DNA of 64,000 nucleotides from Vibrio hepatarius (GTDB taxonomy: Bacteria; Pseudomonadota; Gammaproteobacteria; Enterobacterales; Vibrionaceae): assembly GCF_011806575.1 (NCBI RefSeq), contig NZ_JAATOO010000008.1, forward strand, positions 124,001 to 188,000. The letters are read 5' to 3'. Shown here in pieces: positions 54,813 through 63,332 of the stretch. Positions within the stretch are counted from its first letter, which is position 1. Each line of letters begins with the position of its first letter. The notes under the pieces are model-generated. The model worked only from the letters and a program-made list of their open reading frames with translations, did no database searches and was not told the origin of the DNA. Position numbers and translations under genes: made by a program.

Positions 54813-54909
54813 CTGACACCTATTAGGGCGAGAAGCCGTCCTTAACATTGGCGTGAGCCAAATTGTGTCCTCTCCCTCGTTGTAATCTGTCGTTTAGAGG
54901 GGGAGGGCC

Positions 54910-54945
54910 AATAAGCTTGTGCTTTTACGAGAGCACAAACTTATT
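54910..54945 (+). other. Stable hairpin between rbsB and rbsK
   Basis: AATAAGCTTGTGCT pairs with AGCACAAACTTATT with one mismatch and an 8-nt loop. A second structure (CTCCCTC / GAGGGGG) lies at about 54868-54903. There is no T run. It probably stabilises the upstream rbsB mRNA and lowers rbsK expression. Confidence 0.6.
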
Positions 54946-54991
54946 AACTGTTGAAATTGTATAAAGGTTCTAGAGAACCGAGGATAACCGT

Positions 54992-55912
54992 ATGAATAAG
55001 TTAGTGGTTTTAGGTAGTGTTAACGCTGACCATGTTCTTCAAGTGCCTTCTTTTCCTCGTCCAGGCGAGACGCTCCATGGTCGTAATTACCAAGTTATCC
55101 CAGGTGGCAAAGGGGCGAACCAAGCGGTGGCAGCCGCGCGCCTAAAAGCAGATACCGGCTTTATTGCCTGTGTTGGTGATGATGCGTTTGGCATCAATAT
55201 TCGTGAAAACTTCAAAATGGATAGCATCGATATCGGTGCGGTCAAAATGCAGCCCAACTGCCCAACCGGTATCGCGATGATTCAAGTCTCTGACAGCGGC
55301 GAGAACAGCATCTGCATTTCTGCGGAAGCCAACGCTCAGTTGACTGCTGAAGCCATTGAGCCTGACCTTGAACGCATTCGTCAGGCCAACTATTTGTTGA
55401 TGCAGCTTGAAACATCACTTTGCGGCATTGAAAAGGCGGCACAAGTGGCGAAACAAGCGCACACTACGGTGATCCTCAACCCAGCGCCAGCAAAAGCGTT
55501 GTCTGATGAGCTACTATCTTGTGTCGACATCATCACTCCGAACGAAACCGAAGCGGAAGTGCTTACGGGTATTGAAGTTATTGATGATGCGACCGCGCAA
55601 GAAGCCGCGAATGCGCTTCACAGAAAGGGTATCGACACCGTATTGATTACACTTGGCGCAAAAGGCGTTTGGTTAAGTCGTGCGGGGCAAGGTGAATTGA
55701 TTGCCGGTTTCAGAGTTAAGGCGACTGATACTACCGCAGCAGGCGATACCTTTAATGGGGCATTGGTCACTGGTTTATTGGAACAATTGCCTCTAAAATC
55801 AGCAATTAAGTTTGCTCATGCGGCGGCAGCAATCTCGGTCACGCGTTTTGGTGCACAAACCTCTATCCCTAGCCGAGAAGAAGTCGATGCCTTTCTAGCT
55901 GAGCAAGCTTAG
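54992..55912 (+). CDS. rbsK: Ribokinase
   Basis: 306 residues of the PfkB family; makes ribose-5-phosphate from ribose and ATP. Starts LVVLGSVNADHVLQVPSFPRPGETLHGRNYQVIPGGKGANQAVAAARL. The active-site motif is DTTAAGDTFNGALVTG with the catalytic Asp, and TLGAKGVWLS is the nucleotide region. Confidence 0.95.
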   Translation: MNKLVVLGSVNADHVLQVPSFPRPGETLHGRNYQVIPGGKGANQAVAAARLKADTGFIACVGDDAFGINIRENFKMDSIDIGAVKMQPNCPTGIAMIQVSDSGENSICISAEANAQLTAEAIEPDLERIRQANYLLMQLETSLCGIEKAAQVAKQAHTTVILNPAPAKALSDELLSCVDIITPNETEAEVLTGIEVIDDATAQEAANALHRKGIDTVLITLGAKGVWLSRAGQGELIAGFRVKATDTTAAGDTFNGALVTGLLEQLPLKSAIKFAHAAAAISVTRFGAQTSIPSREEVDAFLAEQA

Positions 55913-55946
55913 TTAGTATTTTCGCCAGTTTGAAAGAGGATATTGC

Positions 55947-56951
55947 ATGGCAACAATGAAAGACATTGCGAGACTGGCGGGGGTATCGACCTCAACCGTT
56001 AGCCATGTAATCAACAAGTCGCGATTTGTCAGTGAAGAGATTTCTGAGCGAGTCAACAAGGCTGCTCAGGAGCTCAATTATGCACCTTCCGCGCTAGCTC
56101 GCAGCCTGAAAATCAATCGCACCAAAACCATCGGCATGCTGGTTACGACATCAACCAACCCGTTTTTTGGTGAAGTGGTGAAAGGGGTCGAGCGCAGCTG
56201 TTATCACAAAGGGTACAACCTCATTTTGTGTAACACGGAGGGTGACAATGAGCGTATGCGTGAATCAATTAACACCCTGCTGCAAAAGCGTGTCGATGGC
56301 TTGATTCTGATGTGTTCCTCGTTGGAAGGCGAGCGTATCGATGTGTTTGAAAAGTACCCAGACATTCCCGTGGTGGTGATGGACTGGGGACCGATGTTGT
56401 TTACCAGTGACAAGATTCAAGATAACTCACTGCGCGGTGGCTATATGGCGGCGAAGCACTTGGTGGATGCGGGACATAAGCACATTGGTTGTATTACCGG
56501 GCCGCTGGTTAAGCATCAGGCGCAAATGCGTTACGAAGGCTATAAACGCGCATTGAATGAATCAGGGCTAGAGTTCAATTCTAACTGGATCATCGAGTCA
56601 GACTTCGAGTGTGAAGGTGGCTATGAGTCGTTTATTAAAATGTGCGACAAAGGAACATTACCTGACGCGATTTTTGTGTGTAACGATATGATGGCGATGG
56701 GCGTGATTCACGCGGCGAACGAGCGAGGTATTCGTATTCCGGACGATCTTTCGATTATCGGCTACGATGATATTCATATCGCGAAATTTATGACTCCGGC
56801 ACTGACTACGGTACACCAGCCAAAATACCGTTTAGGCAAAGCGGCAGTAGAAGCCTTGTTGAATAAGTTAGATGGCGGAGAAACTGAACCGCAAGTGGTG
56901 CAGCTTGAGCCTACGCTGGTGGAACGAAAAACCGTGAAACGAGTGAGTTAA
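55947..56951 (+). CDS. rbsR: Ribose operon repressor, LacI family
   Basis: 334 residues. HTH at the start: ATMKDIARLAGVSTSTVSHVINKSRFVSEEISERVNKAAQELNYAPSALARSLKINRT, then a periplasmic-binding-like core ending EPTLVERKTVKRVS. It represses rbs until ribose is present; the palindrome at 50855 is its likely operator. Last gene of the operon, with a strong terminator. Confidence 0.94.
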   Translation: MATMKDIARLAGVSTSTVSHVINKSRFVSEEISERVNKAAQELNYAPSALARSLKINRTKTIGMLVTTSTNPFFGEVVKGVERSCYHKGYNLILCNTEGDNERMRESINTLLQKRVDGLILMCSSLEGERIDVFEKYPDIPVVVMDWGPMLFTSDKIQDNSLRGGYMAAKHLVDAGHKHIGCITGPLVKHQAQMRYEGYKRALNESGLEFNSNWIIESDFECEGGYESFIKMCDKGTLPDAIFVCNDMMAMGVIHAANERGIRIPDDLSIIGYDDIHIAKFMTPALTTVHQPKYRLGKAAVEALLNKLDGGETEPQVVQLEPTLVERKTVKRVS

Positions 56952-56983
56952 CTAACCTTTTCCGAACTCATTTAAGAGTTAAC

Positions 56984-57017
56984 AAAAAAAGCCAGTAGCA
57001 TCGCTACTGGCTTTTTG
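56984..57017. terminator. Terminator between rbsR and deaD
   Basis: GCCAGTAGC / GCTACTGGC with loop ATC, flanked by A and T runs, serving both convergent genes. Confidence 0.9.
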
Positions 57018-57041
57018 TATTCATGTGCGTATCAGCAAGGA

Positions 57042-58973
57042 TTAACCTTCGCTGCGACGAGTACGTCCATGACCACGTTCGCCACGGTAGTTACCACGGT
57101 GGTCACCACCACGGTTACGGTCGAAACGACGCTCGCCATCACGGCCGCTGCCTTCACGATTACCACGACCACCTTCACGGTTGCCACGGTAGCCGCCGCC
57201 TTCGCGGTTGCCTTCACGGTTTCCATCACGATTACGGAAACCACCTTCACGACGACCACCATCGCGACCACGACCACCTTCACGGCGACCACGAGGCTCA
57301 CGGAAATCGTTGAAGTCACAAACAACAGCATCGACTTGTTTCTGACGAATACGCAGTTTGCTTAGCTTAGTTGCTGCGTCTGAAGACATCGCTTTTGGTA
57401 GCTGAACGTAAGTTTCGCCTTGATCCAGTTTGATCGCGCCGATAGAACCTTTAGTTAGGCCTAGCTCGTTTGCTAGTGCACCAACGATGTCTTTCACTTG
57501 AACGCCTTGCTCGCGACCAACTTGGAATTGGTAAGTATCCCAATCTTGGTTGCTGTTGAAGCCACGACCGCCTTCACGACGACCATCACGGCCACCTTCG
57601 CGACGCTCTTGACGACGTTTCTTATCACGCTCAATTGCTTCAACCATTGGGTCTTCGCCAATGTAGAATAGAGGGCGTTTGCCTTGCTGGCGCTTAAGAA
57701 GGATTGCAGCCAGTGCGGTTGCATCGATTTCTAGCGTTTCTTGCAGTTTTTCAACAAGCTCAGAGAATTTCTCTAGCGCTTTGTGTTCTTTGTCTGCTTC
57801 TAGTTCTGCACCTAGTTTAACTAGACGAGCCTCTGCAACTTTGTCACGCAGTGGAAGTTGGATTTCTTCCATTGAAGACTTAGTTACACGCTCGATAGTG
57901 CGAAGCATACGCATTTGGTTAGTGCGAACTAGAAGGATCGCTTTACCTTTACGTCCAGCACGACCAGTACGGCCGATACGGTGGATGTAAGACTCAACAT
58001 CGAATGGGATGTCGTAGTTAAATACGTGTGTAATACGAGGAACGTCAAGACCACGAGCAACAACGTCAGTTGCAACAAGGATGTCGATAACACCTTGTTT
58101 GATGTGGTCAACCGTACGCTCGCGTAGAGATTGAGGGATGTCACCGTGTAGTGCAGATGCTTTAAAACCACGTGCACATAGCCAATCTGCTAGACGCTCA
58201 GTGTCCTGACGAGTACGTACGAATACGATTGACGCGTCAGTCTCTTCAGTTTCTAGTAGACGAGACATTGCTTCGTCTTTTTCTACGCCTTTAACAACCC
58301 AGAATTGTTGCTCTACTTTATCTACCGTGTGGTTTTTACCTGCAACGTCAATCGTTACTGGTTCACGTAGGAAGCGCTCAACAATGTTTTTCAGCATTGG
58401 AGGCATAGTTGCAGAGAATAATACGCGCTGTGCAGATGATGGTGCGTGTTCCATGATCGCTGTTACGTCGTCAACGAAACCCATGTTTAGCATTTCGTCT
58501 GCTTCATCAAGAACGAAAGTGTGTACTTCGTCTAGGTGAAGGCGATCGCGGTTGATAAGGTCTTGAACACGACCTGGTGTACCAACGATGATTTGTGCGC
58601 CATTTTTAAGAGCACGCATCTGATCAACGATAGATGCACCACCGTAGATTTCTAGTACTTTAAGGCCAGAGATGTTTTTACCTAGGTTTTTCATCTCAGC
58701 TGCAACCTGAATCGCTAGCTCACGAGTTGGAGCAAGCACGATTGCTTGTGGCTTACGTTGAGAGAAATCAACCTTGTTTAGAAGTGGCAGAGAGAAAGCT
58801 GCTGTTTTACCAGTACCAGTTTGAGCTTTACCTAGTGCGTCTGAACCAGCCATCAGGTGAGGAATAGCCGCCGCCTGAATTGGAGTTGGTGAAACGAAAC
58901 CCATTCCGTCAAGAGCCGAAAGGATAGAGTCGTTAAGCGCTAGATCGCTAAACTGAATTACAGAATCTGTCAT
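57042..58973 (-). CDS. deaD: DEAD-box RNA helicase, DeaD/CsdA type
   Basis: 643 residues from ATG 58973; the ATPase core has AQTGTGKTAAF, FVLDEADEML, LFSATMP, and HRIGRTGRAGRKG. After about residue 460 comes a DbpA-like RNA-binding region (YQFQVGREQGVQVKDIVGALANELGL). The last 85 residues are an Arg/Gly-rich tail, with GREGG, GNREG and RNRGG repeats. Unwinds RNA in ribosome assembly and cold adaptation. The 368-base upstream region 58974-59341 holds long leaders of deaD and rnb and no gene. Confidence 0.93.
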   Translation of the reverse strand: MTDSVIQFSDLALNDSILSALDGMGFVSPTPIQAAAIPHLMAGSDALGKAQTGTGKTAAFSLPLLNKVDFSQRKPQAIVLAPTRELAIQVAAEMKNLGKNISGLKVLEIYGGASIVDQMRALKNGAQIIVGTPGRVQDLINRDRLHLDEVHTFVLDEADEMLNMGFVDDVTAIMEHAPSSAQRVLFSATMPPMLKNIVERFLREPVTIDVAGKNHTVDKVEQQFWVVKGVEKDEAMSRLLETEETDASIVFVRTRQDTERLADWLCARGFKASALHGDIPQSLRERTVDHIKQGVIDILVATDVVARGLDVPRITHVFNYDIPFDVESYIHRIGRTGRAGRKGKAILLVRTNQMRMLRTIERVTKSSMEEIQLPLRDKVAEARLVKLGAELEADKEHKALEKFSELVEKLQETLEIDATALAAILLKRQQGKRPLFYIGEDPMVEAIERDKKRRQERREGGRDGRREGGRGFNSNQDWDTYQFQVGREQGVQVKDIVGALANELGLTKGSIGAIKLDQGETYVQLPKAMSSDAATKLSKLRIRQKQVDAVVCDFNDFREPRGRREGGRGRDGGRREGGFRNRDGNREGNREGGGYRGNREGGRGNREGSGRDGERRFDRNRGGDHRGNYRGERGHGRTRRSEG

Positions 58974-59341
58974 TGGGATCCTACTAATTAATGTCAACAA
59001 AAGGTCCCACGAGCTCTACCAATTCCAATACCAATCCAGTTAAATTGCTGATTCCGTTCAGATGCGGATAAGTCGTAAATCGCATCAAGCCGCTAGGGAC
59101 ATATATATAAGGGGGCGAATTATTCCCTAAAAGCATAAGAAAAGCCAGAAAAAATTGAAATACATCACATATTTTTCTCGACAGCGGAGAATCTGTTCAT
59201 ATTTACGTCACATTTGAGTTACGCCAAGTGATTGATAGTTCGTTGATGGCGATAATTCTGTCGATAGACATGGCCTCAAGCTAGCTTGGCTATAGCGGCA
59301 ATGTTATAGTGTCGGCAATTTTTCCAGTAAGAAATGTAGAG

Positions 59342-61345
59342 ATGTTCCAAGATAACCCGCTACTGGCTCAACTTAAGCAGCAAATCCAAGAGAACCTACC
59401 TAAAAAGGAAGGTACAATCAAAGCAACGGACAAAGGCTTTGGTTTCCTTGAAGTCGACAGTAAAACCAGCTTCTTTATTCCGCCACCGTACATGAAAAAG
59501 TGCTTACACGGCGACAAAGTAAAGGCGATCATCCGTACTGAAAAAGAGCGTGAAGTTGCTGAACCAGAAGAGTTATTGGAACAATCTCTGACTCGCTTTA
59601 TCGGTCGAGTGAAACTGTTCAAAGGTAAGCTGAACGTTGCACCGGATCACCCTCAATTGAAAAAGCTGTCTCTCAAAGCGAAAACCCGTAAGGGCATTAA
59701 GAGCGATGATCTGAAAGAGGGCGATTGGGTGGTTGCTCACCTAATTCGTCACCCGCTAAAAGGTGACAACGGCTTCTTCGTTGAAATCTCTGAAAAGATC
59801 ACCGACGCCGACGACAAGATCGCACCTTGGTGGGTAACGTTGGCGGAAAACGATCTGCCTAATAGCGAACCTGCGGGCATCGATAACTGGGAAATCAAAG
59901 ACGACGCAGATCTCGAACGCGTAGACATGACTCATGTTCCTTTCGTGACCATCGATGGTGAATCAACAAAAGATATGGACGATGCGCTGTACGCGAAGAA
60001 AACCGAATCTGGCGACTTTGAGCTGACGATTGCGATTGCCGATCCAACCGCTTACATCACGCCAGATAGCGATATGGATAAAGTGGCACGCGAGCGTGGT
60101 TTCACTATTTATCTTCCAGGCCGCAATATCCCGATGCTCCCACGCGATCTAGCGGATGAGCTGTGTTCGTTGATTGAGAACGAAGTTCGCCCAGCACTAT
60201 GTTGTAGCGTAACGGTCAGTAAAGACGGCGTGATTGGGGATGACATCAAGTTCTTCGCTGCCAACATTAAGTCTCATGCTCGTTTGGTTTACGACAACGT
60301 TTCTGACTGGATCGAAAACGGCACCTCAGACGCTTGGCTGCCAAGCGATGACATTGCGGAAATTGTGCGCGACTTGTACGAGTTCTCTAAAGCGCGCGCA
60401 GAGTGGCGTGAGAAGAACGCGGTTGTGTTCCCAGACCGTCCAGATTACCGATTTGAGCTAAGCGAAGACAACGACGTCGTGGCTATCCACGCTGACATGC
60501 GTCGTAGTGCAAACCGTTTGGTTGAAGAAGCGATGATCACCGCAAACATCTGTGCAGGTCGTACGCTAAAAGCGAACTTTGATTCGGGTGTGTTTAACAC
60601 TCACGCGGGTTTCAAACCAGAGAAAATCGAAGAAGTGGTTGCGCTGATCAACCCTGACGGCGAACTACCGTTCACTGCGGAATCTATTGCGACTCTAGAA
60701 GGTTTTGCTGAACTACGCCGCTGGTTAGCGACGCAAGAAACGTCATACCTCGATAACCGTATCCGTAAGTTCCAAACTTACAGCGAAATTGGTAACCAAC
60801 CACTACCACATTACGCGATGGGCCTAGACCTGTACGCAACGTGGACATCACCAATCCGTAAATACGGTGACATGATTAACCACCGCATGCTAAAAGCACA
60901 TGTGTTGGGTAAAGAGCCAGTACAAACCGCGGATGAAACTGTGGGCGAAGAGCTGGCACTGCACCGCAAGCACCACAAGATTGCAGAGCGTAACGTGGGC
61001 GACTGGCTTTACGCGCGTACTTTGGCGGGTGAAGTTGAAAAAGGCACGGTGTTTAACGGCGAGATCTTTGATATCTCACGCGCTGGCGCTCGAATCCGTC
61101 TATTAGAAAACGGTGCGGCAGCGTTTATTCCAGGCTCTTTGATTCTTGCGAACAAAGAACGTTTGGCGTGCGATGGCGAATCGGGCATGATCTCTATCGA
61201 CAAAGAAGTGGTTTACCGTCTGGGTGATGTTCTTGAAGTTGTTCTCAACGATGTTAACCAAGAGAACCGCAGCATCGTCGCGAAACCTGTGCAAGTGTTT
61301 GAAGACGTGAAAACGCCTAAGCAAACAGAAGCTGCGGCGGAATAA
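59342..61345 (+). CDS. rnb: Exoribonuclease II
   Basis: 667 residues from ATG 59342; residues [39 protein letters not shown] match the start of RNase II. Two cold-shock domains lie at about 15-140, then the RNB catalytic domain with [20 protein letters not shown] (catalytic Asp), and a C-terminal S1 domain (about 560-640, [34 protein letters not shown]). It degrades single-stranded RNA 3' to 5'. Divergent from deaD; the two may share control. Confidence 0.95.
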   Translation: MFQDNPLLAQLKQQIQENLPKKEGTIKATDKGFGFLEVDSKTSFFIPPPYMKKCLHGDKVKAIIRTEKEREVAEPEELLEQSLTRFIGRVKLFKGKLNVAPDHPQLKKLSLKAKTRKGIKSDDLKEGDWVVAHLIRHPLKGDNGFFVEISEKITDADDKIAPWWVTLAENDLPNSEPAGIDNWEIKDDADLERVDMTHVPFVTIDGESTKDMDDALYAKKTESGDFELTIAIADPTAYITPDSDMDKVARERGFTIYLPGRNIPMLPRDLADELCSLIENEVRPALCCSVTVSKDGVIGDDIKFFAANIKSHARLVYDNVSDWIENGTSDAWLPSDDIAEIVRDLYEFSKARAEWREKNAVVFPDRPDYRFELSEDNDVVAIHADMRRSANRLVEEAMITANICAGRTLKANFDSGVFNTHAGFKPEKIEEVVALINPDGELPFTAESIATLEGFAELRRWLATQETSYLDNRIRKFQTYSEIGNQPLPHYAMGLDLYATWTSPIRKYGDMINHRMLKAHVLGKEPVQTADETVGEELALHRKHHKIAERNVGDWLYARTLAGEVEKGTVFNGEIFDISRAGARIRLLENGAAAFIPGSLILANKERLACDGESGMISIDKEVVYRLGDVLEVVLNDVNQENRSIVAKPVQVFEDVKTPKQTEAAAE

Positions 61346-61365
61346 CACCACACTGAGTACTGCTA

Positions 61366-61392
61366 AGGTCGCTAGAGATAGCGGCCTTTTTT
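61366..61392 (+). terminator. Terminator of rnb
   Basis: AGGTCGCTA / TAGCGGCCT, 9-bp stem with one mismatch, followed by TTTTT. Confidence 0.85.
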
Positions 61393-61414
61393 GTCATCAA
61401 CATCTGACATAAAA

Positions 61415-61565
61415 CGACAGAAAAGCAGAATCAGATGACATACATTTGTTTCGAGGTTGACTACTCTGGTGTTGCTTCATAAATAGCAATAGAAGTTTAT
61501 TTTCGACAATGTATTGTTGGTGTTAGGCTCGTCGTAATCTTAGGTATGGCGAGCATTTTTTTTAT
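61415..61565 (+). ncRNA. Candidate small RNA unit 1 (tandem pair)
   Basis: A conserved upstream box (around ACATAC, 61438-61443), a promoter TTGACT (61457-61462) with 17 bp to TAAATA (61480-61485), then about 70 bases ending in a terminator (GCTCG.../...CGAGC, T8) near 61562. No credible ORF lies in it. Unit 2 at 61638-61795 has the same order and related sequence about 230 bases on. Confidence 0.5.
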
Positions 61566-61637
61566 CTGCTGTTTAGCGCTTCACATTTGCCTTCCTACAT
61601 TTTTTGCGCCATTTAATTTTTGTTTGTCATAACAATC

Positions 61638-61795
61638 CGACAAAAAGGATTTTAGACCAAGAATCCGACTACATACTTTTGTTTGTGCGCTGCTTATTGT
61701 AAGTCTGACACTAAGTCATAGATAACTTGATTATCAAATAGTGCGTTTTTTAGCGATTGCTCGTTATATCCCAGTATAGCGAGCATTTTTTTTGT
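61638..61795 (+). ncRNA. Candidate small RNA unit 2 (tandem pair)
   Basis: Same layout: box around ACATAC (61671-61676), TTGTAA (61697-61702) with 16 bp to TAGATA (61719-61724), then about 62 bases ending in a GCTCG/CGAGC stem and T8 near 61792. The -10 regions TCATAAATAGC and TCATAGATAAC of the two units align. No ORF is seen. I recognise no named RNA. Confidence 0.5.
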
Positions 61796-61861
61796 CTGAG
61801 ATTTCGCGTAGCAAAGGATTCGGAGTCGATAAGTAGTGACTAGGGAGTCGCCAAAAAGGAA

Positions 61862-61892
61862 ATAAAAAGGCCGCTTTACGCGACCCTAGCAA
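61862..61892 (-). terminator. Terminator of the YfbU-family gene
   Basis: On the minus strand GGTCGC and GCGGCC pair, followed by TTTTTATT. It resembles the rnb terminator in sequence. Confidence 0.75.
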
Positions 61893-61909
61893 ACTGAAAC
61901 TATTTGACG

Positions 61910-62467
61910 TTAGTAAATTTGTTTTAGGTATAGCATTTCATGTAATACGCGAGCAATTTCTTCGACTCCTATTTGGTTTCCGTACAGACTAGCTTGTTTT
62001 ATTTTCTCATAAACAACTAGCATCCGTTTGTAGCCGTCTATCGATGGAGCATACGAGTTAAAGCTTCTACCTTTAAATTCTTGAAAAAGTTCGAGTTCCT
62101 CCACGATACACTGTGTGATCTCCATATATTCCGTTTCGTTGTTGCCATCAAATCCCTCAAATTTGGGGTTGCTTCGCAGTGGTTTAATCGCCCGTGTGAG
62201 TCTCGTTTTTTCCTCTTCATTGAGCAACAAACAATGACGCTCGATGAATTGCCACATTTCTAAAATTTCAAATACGTCGTTTACTTTTTCAGGCAATTCC
62301 CGGCTTTTTGAAAAAATACTGGGGTACCTAAAAGAAATGCTCCAACAGTGATTGTTGTAAATAGCGGTTTTGATAAAACTAGGGTCGATATCGCCTTTTA
62401 CCTCCAAATTCTCGTATAAGTCAGCCAACATTAACGCATTCAATTTTTCACCTTCCGTTAGTACCAT
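61910..62467 (-). CDS. YfbU-family protein
   Basis: 185 residues. GEKLNALMLADLYENL at the start, EILEMWQFIE at the centre, and FEGFDGNNETEYMEITQCIVEELELFQEF at the C-terminal half match the YfbU domain (LIL..DIMEMYHAL..FLGFDAATEARYLGY in E. coli). The ATG follows GGAGGAAGGC. E. coli YfbU is linked to cell death but its action is unclear. It stands alone and its composition is relatively AT-rich. The 354 bases upstream (62468-62821) show nothing convincing. Confidence 0.8.
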   Translation of the reverse strand: MVLTEGEKLNALMLADLYENLEVKGDIDPSFIKTAIYNNHCWSISFRYPSIFSKSRELPEKVNDVFEILEMWQFIERHCLLLNEEEKTRLTRAIKPLRSNPKFEGFDGNNETEYMEITQCIVEELELFQEFKGRSFNSYAPSIDGYKRMLVVYEKIKQASLYGNQIGVEEIARVLHEMLYLKQIY

Positions 62468-62821
62468 GCCTTCCTCCTACTCAAGTGAGTTGGCATTCTT
62501 GCACATAGTAAAATGACGTGATTGAAGTGGTATCACTAATTTTAAAACTAAGAATTACTTAATTTGCTTTCTGTGCAGTAGATAAAAAATCCAGAAAAAA
62601 CAAAAATGAAAGTAGGAACTTTGGAAATATGACAAACTTGTAATGTTTAATGTTTATCATTGAGGGAAGATTCGTTAGCGAACTTAATCACGCATTTAAG
62701 CTGACACGTTAATTGAAGTATCAAGGTTAAGTGTAAGTAGAGAAGAACCGATAATTTATCTTGGTCACAGGATGTGGAGCTAACTTTGATTTTAGGAAGT
62801 GTGGAGATACCAACACGGTGG

Positions 62822-63175
62822 TTAATCTTCCCAGAATATCTCTTTGGGGTCTTTATCGATTTCGCGCATGATTGCGGTCAAATCGTTACTGCTGGCTAAA
62901 AACGGGTAGGGTAGCCAATCATCATTGCTATCAGCGTCAGCCATAAAGAGTTCCCAGCGGTTGGTGTCTGCGTTCCATTCCACCTTCGCGACGCGGTTTA
63001 AAAATTCTCGATGAGTGGAATCGAGTAGGAAGTGTTCTTTAATAAATACCACGCCGAGGGGAGTCACTTCATAGCTCGCTTTACCGAGTTCGGCAGGCAC
63101 GCTTTGATTACGCTGCTGACAGATGAGTTGAGCGCGGCTTTCGACTTGTCTTTGTAGCAAACTCACAACACTCAT
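62822..63175 (-). CDS. DUF3024 family protein
   Basis: 117 residues from ATG 63175, where GGGAG lies five bases upstream; in-frame starts at 63205 and 63235 are less likely. HREFLNRVAKVEWNADTNRWELFMADADSNDDWLPYPF is the DUF3024 core, including the AKxxW pattern and the WxxYP end. Function unknown. It is divergent from the pstS-like gene. Confidence 0.72.
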   Translation of the reverse strand: MSVVSLLQRQVESRAQLICQQRNQSVPAELGKASYEVTPLGVVFIKEHFLLDSTHREFLNRVAKVEWNADTNRWELFMADADSNDDWLPYPFLASSNDLTAIMREIDKDPKEIFWED

Positions 63176-63238
63176 ATCGGCTCCCAGTATAGATACTCTA
63201 AGCATAGTATTTAATGGATATTTCGCTGTCTGCATAGC

Positions 63239-63256
63239 CTTTCACAAAATTGTAAT
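63239..63256 (+). promoter_or_regulatory. Pho-box-like site upstream of pstS
   Basis: CTTTCACAAAATTGTAAT matches the PhoB consensus CTGTCATAWAWCTGTCAY at about 13-14 of 18 positions, about 75 bases before the pstS start. Confidence 0.55.
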
Positions 63257-63332
63257 CTAACCGCAATATGATTAGACAAGTCTTAGGGTCCGTCGCCCCT
63301 AGTGTTATACCCAAACAAGTATGGAGAAAATT

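Noticed and set aside
57015..57365. Plus-strand frames rich in Thr/Val or His/Gly opposite the end of deaD
   Set aside because: They are mirror images of the Arg/Gly-coding repeats of the helicase tail; composition is explained by the real gene and there is no ribosome site or family similarity.
58985..59040. tRNA-like TTGGTAGAGC stretch on the minus strand in the deaD leader
   Set aside because: Only a D-loop-like string is present; no acceptor stem, anticodon or T arm can be drawn around it.
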